NCBI GenBank assembly: GCA_024640405.1
Contig: JAHEFB010000108.1
Span: 1-63,520 of the forward strand
Reading direction: 5' to 3'
Source: Alphaproteobacteria bacterium
GTDB taxonomy: Bacteria; Pseudomonadota; Alphaproteobacteria; Rhizobiales; Aestuariivirgaceae
DNA: 63,520 nt
Numbering within the stretch: position 1 is the stretch's first letter; each line of letters begins with the position of its first letter. Below, piece after piece: positions 57,963 through 63,520 of this stretch. The notes under the pieces are model-generated. The model searched no databases, was not told where the DNA came from, and worked only from the letters and a program-made list of their open reading frames with translations. The translations under genes were made by a program, and so were the position numbers.

Positions 57963-59120
57963 GTGGCCATTTCACGTGAAGAACTGAAACAACGGACCGA
58001 GAATTTACGTCACCGAATGGTGTCGGAAGGCTATGACGCTCTCATCATCTATTCTGACGAATACCGGTCCGGGCATTCCAGCTACGTCACCAACTACAAA
58101 CCGATCAATGTGATCGAAGAGTCACCCCAGCTTGTTCTTATCGTTGGTGACAAAGAGCCGGTTGTCTTTCTTGGACGGTTAAATGCCTATGCGGCCAAAG
58201 ACATGTGTTGGATCGAAGATGTGCGTGGCATTCACCGCCCCTATTCCGATTTCCCACAGGTCTTCTCGCCAATTGTCGGGCGTGCCAGCAAGATCGCTCT
58301 GATTGGAAAGAACATTCTTCCGTTCGAGATCTACGAACAGCTCATTAGTGCCGTCCCAGAGGCCGTGATCGAGTCGCGCGACGATATCATGCTCGATTTG
58401 CGCAAGATCAAGTCCGAAGCGGAGATTGCGTTGATGGAGCAAGCCGCTGAAGTCAACGATACTGTGCTTAAGCAGGCCGCAAAGGCGGTCAAGGTTGGCA
58501 TGACAGAGATCCAGGTTGCCGGACTGGCAGAATCCATCGCGCGCCAGATGAATGCCGACATTGGATCGGCGACTGTGGTTATGTCCGGGCCAAATACGAA
58601 CTACCCCGCCTGGCGCGCGACTGAACGCAAGATTGAGTCGGGCGAGTTCGTCATGCTGGATTTCAACCCCGCCATTGGTCACTACTGCAATGATGGCGGC
58701 ATCACAATCTTGACGCCAGGCGCAGATCCCGAGCAGGAGCGCGCCCTCGTCGTCGGTCACCGCGCATTGAAGAAGGTGATCCCGACCATACGGGCTGGCA
58801 TCACCGCACGCTCCATCTTCGACACACTACTGGAAGAACTCGAGCCCCATGGCTTCGCGGAGAACTTTACGCCCTTTGCAAAGGGTCTTCGCGGGGTGGG
58901 ACACGCTGTGGGCCTTGATGTTGTCGAACCACCAAACCTCAGCTCGGACAGCGATTTCGAGCTCGAGGCGGGCATGACGATGGCGGTGAAGCTTGATCTT
59001 CACAACCTACCTGGCGGCGGGTACCGGATTGAAGTTGTAGTCGCTGTTACCGAAGACGGCGTAAGGCCGCTAAACAAGCTTGTTCTATCGGAACCGGATG
59101 ATTTTGCAGTGCAGCGCTAG
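57963..59120 (+). CDS. M24-family Xaa-Pro peptidase-like protein
   Basis: A 385-residue protein with the creatinase-type N-domain and the pita-bread M24 domain. Metal-ligand positions: Asp233 (VMLDFNPAIG), Asp244 (YCNDGG), His314 (GVGHAVGLDVVEPP) and Glu357 (GYRIEVVVAV). The Glu expected in the VEPG segment is replaced: the protein reads AVKLDLHN, with Lys343 at that spot. Some M24 relatives are non-peptidase hydrolases such as creatinase. Start is GTG 57963. It lies between dctM and dctP, within the uronate operon, though no step of that pathway obviously needs it. Confidence 0.85.
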   Translation: MAISREELKQRTENLRHRMVSEGYDALIIYSDEYRSGHSSYVTNYKPINVIEESPQLVLIVGDKEPVVFLGRLNAYAAKDMCWIEDVRGIHRPYSDFPQVFSPIVGRASKIALIGKNILPFEIYEQLISAVPEAVIESRDDIMLDLRKIKSEAEIALMEQAAEVNDTVLKQAAKAVKVGMTEIQVAGLAESIARQMNADIGSATVVMSGPNTNYPAWRATERKIESGEFVMLDFNPAIGHYCNDGGITILTPGADPEQERALVVGHRALKKVIPTIRAGITARSIFDTLLEELEPHGFAENFTPFAKGLRGVGHAVGLDVVEPPNLSSDSDFELEAGMTMAVKLDLHNLPGGGYRIEVVVAVTEDGVRPLNKLVLSEPDDFAVQR

Positions 59121-59222
59121 GGTTTGCCGGCACGACGCAAACGCGCGTCGCGCCAAAATGAAAGCCGGCCCATGGCCGGAAAACACATCGATCTATCGGT
59201 CTCTAAAGGGAGGAATACAACG

Positions 59223-60209
59223 ATGAATAAAAGATCACTGTTGAAGGGTTTGGGAGCGGCGGCATTCTTGTCGATGGCGGCAACGCTTAGCCCTGTGCTT
59301 GCCGCTGACACAACGATCCGCGTGGCTTCAGTCACCGGGCCGTCACACCACCACAATATTTCGTTGCAGTGGTTCGCCGAACAGGTGGCCGCGCGCAACG
59401 TCGGACTTAAAATCGAAGTTCTCGACGGCGGCCAGCTTGGCGGTGAGCGTGACTATATTGAAGGCATGATGCTGGGCAGCATTCAGATGGCACAGGTTTC
59501 GACTGCGCCGGTTAGTGGTTTCGTGCCTGAGTTTGATCTGTTCAGCCTGCCCTACCTGATCCGCGATACCGACCACTTCAAAGCGGTTGTCTCCGGGCCC
59601 GTCGGTTCAAAGTTTAACGAGTTGGCCGAGGCGCGTGGCATCAAGATCCTGGCCTGGTTCGACAACGGTTATCGCAATGTCTTCAACAAGGTGCGTCCGA
59701 TCGTCAAGCCTGAGGACTTGGACGGCCTGAAAATACGCGTGATGGAAAGTCCGCTCATGGTGAACACCGTCAACGCGATGGGTGGTTCGGCGACGCCGAT
59801 GTCCTACAGCGAGCTTTACACTGCACTCGAGCAGGGCGTTCTTGATGGCGGCGAGAATGCGCCAGGTAACGTGCTGAACGACCGGTTTTACGAGGTGACG
59901 AGCTATCTCTCGATGACACAGCATTTCCGTCCACCAGGTATCGTGTCCATCGGCATGGGCACTTGGAAAGGACTGTCTGAAGAACAACAGAAAGTGCTCG
60001 TGGAGGAAGGCGCACGGCTCCAAGACTACGAAATCGAGCTGACCGCCAAGGTCGGTGAAAAGGCACTGGAAGAGCTGAAGTCCAAAGGCATGAAGGTCAA
60101 CGATGCGGACGTCGATGCATTCCGTGCCAGAATGGGTCCGGTCTATGAAGACTTCAAGACCAAGCATGGTGCGGAGCTTCTCGAAGCGGTGCAGAACACC
60201 TCTTCCTGA
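59223..60209 (+). CDS. dctP: TRAP transporter substrate-binding protein (DctP)
   Basis: Periplasmic solute-binding subunit, 328 residues. A signal peptide (MNKRSLLKGLGAAAFLSMAA, cleaved near VLAAD) precedes the DctP fold with the conserved GGQLGGERDYIEGMMLGSIQ, EFDLFSLPYLIRDTDHF, KIRVMESPLM, MGGSATPMSYSELYTALEQG and VLDGGENAP. The arginine in KIRVMESP is the usual carboxylate-binding residue. The surrounding genes suggest a uronate or aldarate ligand. ATG 59223 with AGGAATACAACG upstream is used. A strong hairpin follows the gene. Confidence 0.95.
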   Translation: MNKRSLLKGLGAAAFLSMAATLSPVLAADTTIRVASVTGPSHHHNISLQWFAEQVAARNVGLKIEVLDGGQLGGERDYIEGMMLGSIQMAQVSTAPVSGFVPEFDLFSLPYLIRDTDHFKAVVSGPVGSKFNELAEARGIKILAWFDNGYRNVFNKVRPIVKPEDLDGLKIRVMESPLMVNTVNAMGGSATPMSYSELYTALEQGVLDGGENAPGNVLNDRFYEVTSYLSMTQHFRPPGIVSIGMGTWKGLSEEQQKVLVEEGARLQDYEIELTAKVGEKALEELKSKGMKVNDADVDAFRARMGPVYEDFKTKHGAELLEAVQNTSS

Positions 60210-60222
60210 TCAAACCAACAAG

Positions 60223-60247
60223 CGCGGGCGGTGAGAAGCCGCCCGCG
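60223..60247 (+). terminator. Strong intercistronic hairpin after dctP
   Basis: CGCGGGCGG (60223-60231) and CCGCCCGCG (60239-60247) form nine perfect pairs with a seven-base loop, followed by TTCTTC. As the next gene continues the operon, it may act as a partial terminator or protect the upstream message, letting DctP be made in excess. Confidence 0.6.
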
Positions 60248-60309
60248 TTCTTCATGACAGCCGGTATTGAACCTGCGATCCTACCCACTGCATTTTAAGG
60301 AAATGGCAC

Positions 60310-61113
60310 ATGCTGCAAAGACTGCTGATCACTGGTGCCAATGGGAGTCTGGGCTCCATCTGTCGGCAACGGCTTGGTCATCTCGCCAAAACTATCAGGC
60401 TCAGTGCCAGGCGAGACCTCGGCGATGCGGGCCCGAATGAAGAAATCGTTTATTGTGACCTCAGTGACAAGGCCGCTGTTCAAGCCATGGTTGAAGGTTG
60501 CGACGGTGTCGTCCACATGGGAGGACAGGCAGTCGAAGGAAGCTGGGAAAAAGTCAGGGCCGCTAACATTGACGGCATGTTCAACCTCTATGAAGGAGCC
60601 AGAAAGTCCTCAGTCCAGCCGCGTATTTTCTTTGCATCTTCGCATCACACCACGGGGTTTCACGAGCAAACGACACGTATCGATCCCAGCAGGAGTCCAA
60701 CGCGTCCAGATGGACTTTACGGCGTATCAAAGGTGTTTGGTGAGGCGCTCGCCAGAATGTACTTCGACAAGTTCGGAATTGAGACTGCCTGTGTTCGGAT
60801 CGGCTCTTGCTTCCCCGAACCGCCAAGCCATCGCATGATATCTTCCTGGCTCAGTGCTGATGATATGATTTCACTGATCGAACGCATCTTCATGGTGCCG
60901 AGGTTGGGGTGCCCGATTATCTACGGCGTGTCGGACAACGCATCGACATGGTGGGACAACAGTAGTGTCGCCTATCTCGGCTGGCGTCCTAAAGACAGTT
61001 CAGAGCAGTTTCGCGCCAAGCTCGATGCTGAGCAGACTCCGCCAAAGCGCGACGAGCCGGACGCCGTTTATCAAGGCGGCCTTTTCTGCACAGACGGTAT
61101 TCACGAGGACTGA
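60310..61113 (+). CDS. udh: Uronate dehydrogenase (NAD-dependent)
   Basis: Short-chain-type dehydrogenase of 267 residues matching uronate dehydrogenase, which oxidises D-galacturonate or D-glucuronate to the aldarolactone. The NAD-binding site LLITGANGSLGS, the substrate segment VVHMGGQAVEGSWEKV, the FFASSHHTTGF region and the catalytic pair Tyr137/Lys141 (DGLYGVSKVFGE) are all present, with RIGSCFPEP and WDNSSVAYLGWRP typical of Udh. The start ATG has AAGGAAA 6 bp upstream. It is followed by the aldolase gene. Confidence 0.9.
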   Translation: MLQRLLITGANGSLGSICRQRLGHLAKTIRLSARRDLGDAGPNEEIVYCDLSDKAAVQAMVEGCDGVVHMGGQAVEGSWEKVRAANIDGMFNLYEGARKSSVQPRIFFASSHHTTGFHEQTTRIDPSRSPTRPDGLYGVSKVFGEALARMYFDKFGIETACVRIGSCFPEPPSHRMISSWLSADDMISLIERIFMVPRLGCPIIYGVSDNASTWWDNSSVAYLGWRPKDSSEQFRAKLDAEQTPPKRDEPDAVYQGGLFCTDGIHED

Positions 61114-61169
61114 TCTGGAGAACTAGCGGGCCGTACAAGTGCGGTCGTCAGATAGTCGAGGCAATGACA

Positions 61170-61958
61170 ATGCGCGCGAACAGATTGCGAGAGATTTGGG
61201 CTTCCGGTGGTGCTGCCGTGAATGGCTGGCTGGCGGTGCCAAACGGGTTTTCGGCTGAGACTATGGCCCATCAGGGTTGGGATTCATTGACGGTCGATAC
61301 TCAACACGGCGTAGTTGATTACCAGGCTGCTGTATCAATGCTCACCGCAATATCGTCAACATCAACTGTGCCAGTGGCCCGTGTCCCCTGGCTTGATCCA
61401 TCGCACCTGATGAAAATCCTCGACGCGGGAGCATACGGGGTGATCTGTCCAATGGTCAATTCGCGCGAGGACGCTGAGAAGCTGGTTGACTACACACGAT
61501 ACCCGCCGCTCGGAACCCGAAGCTTCGGCCCGATCCGCGGGCTGCTTTATGGTGGTTCTGACTATCCCGAGCAGGCAAATGACACTGTCGTGATCTTTGC
61601 GATGATCGAGACGCGCGCAGGTTTGGACAACCTCGAAGACATTCTTGGAACCCCGGGACTGGATGCCGTCTATGTGGGTCCGTCTGACCTGTCGTTGGCA
61701 CTTGGCTGTCGACCGACCTTCGACGACGTCGATCCCCCGGTCGCCGACGCGATTGCGTCGATCGTCGCCATGGCTAAGAAACATGGAAAGATTGCCGGCA
61801 TCCATAATGGCACGCCCGAGGCTGCACTGAAGCGGATCGAGATGGGGTATCAATTTGTCACGGTATCTTCCGATGCTCGCCTGATGGCTTCCGGGTCTCA
61901 GCAGATATTGTCCGTGATGCGAGCAGGTGTGCCTGAGCCGGATCAGGTCTCATACTGA
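61170..61958 (+). CDS. HpcH/HpaI family class II aldolase
   Basis: A 262-residue metal-dependent aldolase resembling GarL and RhmA, which cleave 2-keto-3-deoxy sugar acids. Motifs: NGWLAVPNGFSAETMAHQGW, SLTVDTQHGVVDYQ with the catalytic His, ARVPWLDPSHLMKILDAGA, GVICPMVNSREDAEKLV, the Glu of FAMIETRAGLDN and the Asp of VYVGPSDLSLALG. In this operon the expected substrate is 5-keto-4-deoxy-glucarate or its isomer, giving pyruvate and tartronate semialdehyde. ATG 61170 has GAGG 8 bp upstream; ATG 61164 is also in frame. Confidence 0.86.
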   Translation: MRANRLREIWASGGAAVNGWLAVPNGFSAETMAHQGWDSLTVDTQHGVVDYQAAVSMLTAISSTSTVPVARVPWLDPSHLMKILDAGAYGVICPMVNSREDAEKLVDYTRYPPLGTRSFGPIRGLLYGGSDYPEQANDTVVIFAMIETRAGLDNLEDILGTPGLDAVYVGPSDLSLALGCRPTFDDVDPPVADAIASIVAMAKKHGKIAGIHNGTPEAALKRIEMGYQFVTVSSDARLMASGSQQILSVMRAGVPEPDQVSY

Positions 61959-61980
61959 ACGCGGAATAGAGGAGAAGTTA

Positions 61981-62049
61981 ATGAGCAAGGTCGGATTCAT
62001 TGGGCTGGTTCGCGCACTGGAACTGATGTCGAGTTGTGAGGTGTCATGA
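61981..62049 (+). pseudogene. Remnant of tartronate-semialdehyde reductase-like gene
   Basis: A good binding site (AGGAGAAGTTA before ATG) leads into MSKVGFIGLVRALELMSS and stops after 22 codons. MSKVGFIGL is the opening of the beta-hydroxyacid dehydrogenase family (GarR, usually KVGFIGLGIMG). The same frame downstream of the stop reads SFLTAMFLAVTAAS and ANGGDW before the Gci start, faintly like the C-terminal part of such enzymes. I infer a large internal deletion of a reductase gene. GarR would reduce the tartronate semialdehyde made by the aldolase next door. Confidence 0.45.
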
Positions 62050-62149
62050 AACAGATCTTGTGCAGGGCTGTCATTCCTTACCGCGATGTTTCTTGCAGTA
62101 ACGGCCGCTTCAACTGCCAACGGTGGCGATTGGTTGGAAGGGAGAGCAC

Positions 62150-63286
62150 GTGAAGATAGAGGCTGTTCATACCCATCTGCTCGAACACAAGCTGGACACG
62201 GCATTTGAGAGCGCGAGTATGCGCTTTGACCGGCGCCAGCACATCCTGGTTGAAATTGTTTGCGACGATGGCACGACCGGTTGGGGGGAATGTCTTGGCC
62301 CGGCACTACTGAATGATGCCGTAGTCGAGGCTTATGCTGATCGGCTGATCGGCCGCGACCCACTTGCCACAGAAGTCCTCTGGCAAGACTTGTACAACTT
62401 GTTCCGCGACCAAGGACAGCGAGGTCTTGCAATTACCGGTTTGTCAGGCATCGATGTTGCGCTTTGGGACATCAAAGGCAAGCATTTTGACGTTCCCGTT
62501 TCTGTATTGCTGGGTGGCAGGGCGCGGGAACGAGTTCAAGCCTATGCAACCGGGTCCTTTCGTCGAGATGGTGTCAATCGCATCGCTGACAATGCCGAGG
62601 AATGTGCCGGGCACGCTGCTGCGGGTTTTCATGCGGTCAAGATCAAGATCGGCTTTGACCCGACAGAAGATCTGAAAGTGATTGAGGCGGTGCGCAAGGC
62701 AATCGGTTCGGCAACGCGACTCATGATCGACGCAAACCACGGCTACGATGTCTGCGAGGCCGTTGCGGTCGGCAATGCGGCTGCGCAATACGCAATCGAC
62801 TGGTTCGAGGAACCGGTCATACCCGAACAGCTTGGCGCCTATCGCGCAGTACGGGACGGACAACCGATCCCCATCGCCGGCGGTGAAACTTGGCACGGCC
62901 GTTTCGGATTCAAGGAACCCCTTGAAACGCGCCTTATCGATATCGCACAGCCTGATCTGTGCGGCACCGGCGGTTTCACCGAGATGCGGCGCATCGCCGA
63001 CATGGCATCCCTGCACGGTGTCCGGCTTGTTCCACACGTTTGGGGTACCGGTGTCCAGATTGCCGCCAGCTTGCAATTCATGGCTGCACAGCTTCCCGAT
63101 CCGCCACGCAACAATTCGATTGATCCGATTCTTGAGTTCGACCGCACCCACAATCCATTCCGCCAGGCGATCCTGAAATCGCCTATCGAGCATGAAGACG
63201 GATGGGTCACAATTCCCGATGGGCCTGGGCTGGGCATTGAGATTGACCGCGAAGCTTTGGCCGAGTTTGCACCGAGGCCTGATTAG
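62150..63286 (+). CDS. gci: D-galactarolactone cycloisomerase-like enolase superfamily enzyme
   Basis: A 378-residue enzyme of the mandelate racemase/muconate lactonising group. The N-domain reads KIEAVHTHLLEHKLDTAFES. The barrel has the lysine pair in AVKIKIGF (about 164 and 166), metal ligands in MIDANHG (Asp near 194), DWFEEPV and AGGETWHG, and the base motif PHVWGTGVQIAA. From memory the whole protein closely resembles the Agrobacterium cycloisomerase Gci, which converts galactaro-1,4-lactone to 3-deoxy-2-keto-hexarate. GTG 62150 has GGGAGAG upstream and gives that family's length. It follows udh and the aldolase, completing the pathway. Nothing is seen in the last 230 bases of the window. 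Confidence 0.88.
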   Translation: MKIEAVHTHLLEHKLDTAFESASMRFDRRQHILVEIVCDDGTTGWGECLGPALLNDAVVEAYADRLIGRDPLATEVLWQDLYNLFRDQGQRGLAITGLSGIDVALWDIKGKHFDVPVSVLLGGRARERVQAYATGSFRRDGVNRIADNAEECAGHAAAGFHAVKIKIGFDPTEDLKVIEAVRKAIGSATRLMIDANHGYDVCEAVAVGNAAAQYAIDWFEEPVIPEQLGAYRAVRDGQPIPIAGGETWHGRFGFKEPLETRLIDIAQPDLCGTGGFTEMRRIADMASLHGVRLVPHVWGTGVQIAASLQFMAAQLPDPPRNNSIDPILEFDRTHNPFRQAILKSPIEHEDGWVTIPDGPGLGIEIDREALAEFAPRPD

Positions 63287-63520
63287 CCGCCGTTTTGCGG
63301 AAGCTAACCTTGCTGCCGCAAAAACGGTTGCTTCAAGAGACTATTTTTTCTGACAAGTGTACGTCGGCTCTCAGGCGGGAACTTGTGAGAAGTTGGCGCA
63401 AGCGGAAGTTGGTTGGTTATATATTCAACGACCGCAAAGGGCCGTAAGCGCCAGCGTCTACCCCGCACCGACAAGGTACAATTTTCACCCATACAAATAA
63501 CCACAATTCCATGGGGATAC

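Noticed and set aside
1..63520. CRISPR array, prophage block or toxin-antitoxin pair
   Set aside because: I saw no regularly spaced direct repeats, no phage structural genes and no recognisable toxin-antitoxin pair; only the AlpA-like gene hints at a mobile element.

Overview
The window looks like a chromosomal segment of an alphaproteobacterium, most probably in the Hyphomicrobiales (Rhizobiales). The left edge carries the 5' end of a 16S rRNA gene with an alphaproteobacterial start. The gene order also recalls that order: lysC-ptsP-(rodZ-like)-prfA-prmC-DUF4167-clpB, a parvulin gene divergent from secA with argJ and mutT beyond it, a small protein beside xerD next to aroK-aroB-CorC/HlyC, and bolA / J-domain gene / cobS-cobT / rpmB / DUF3108 / SUV3-like helicase / S4 / fdxA / carD. 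These assignments come from reading motifs and from remembered gene order. No database search was run.

Layout. 1-523 (minus): start of a 16S gene with leader, boxA and a strong promoter; about 1.7 kb beyond it holds no convincing gene. 2227-9441: envelope and stress genes (M23 peptidase, HtrA-type protease, NUDIX hydrolase, ClpB) and a MOSC protein. 9724-18001 (minus): DUF4167 protein, PrmC, PrfA, a RodZ-like protein, PtsP and aspartate kinase. 18190-24140: UbiG, DUF1178, nitrilase-family amidase, glutaredoxin, ComF, an NDUFAF5-like methyltransferase, a GNAT protein, two small unknown genes and MutT. 24253-36876: ArgJ, parvulin, SecA, three L,D-transpeptidase genes, an SLC13 permease, AccA, XerD and a 46-residue membrane protein. 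37310-53770: shikimate genes aroK-aroB, a CBS/CorC protein, BolA, a J-domain protein, cobaltochelatase CobS/CobT, a phytase-esterase-like protein, a broken PPOX-family gene, a hexapeptide acetyltransferase, RpmB, DUF3108, helicase, S4 protein, ferredoxin and CarD.

53947-63520: a tRNA-Arg(CCU) gene marks a change in content. After it come an AlpA-like phage or island regulator, a small unknown ORF, and a complete acidic-sugar utilisation cluster: a LacI-type regulator, a TRAP transporter (DctQ, DctM, DctP), an M24-family protein, uronate dehydrogenase, an HpcH/HpaI-type aldolase, a probable remnant of a tartronate-semialdehyde reductase, and a D-galactarolactone cycloisomerase-like enolase-superfamily enzyme. 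Read together, these would import a uronate, oxidise it to the aldarolactone, open the ring to a 2-keto-3-deoxy-aldarate and cleave that to pyruvate plus tartronate semialdehyde. A perfect 24-nt palindrome sits between the regulator and the transporter as its probable operator.

The most interesting non-coding signal is a family of roughly 260-bp repeats. Two full copies (9441-9702 and 45977-46237) have imperfect terminal inverted repeats. They share a two-hairpin core in which several paired arms differ between the copies yet still pair. One copy has split a pyridoxamine-phosphate-oxidase-like gene, with a clean junction and an apparent AT duplication. The other supplies the stop codon of the MOSC gene. 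A third site (37005-37042) carries only one terminus, joined to a different hairpin.
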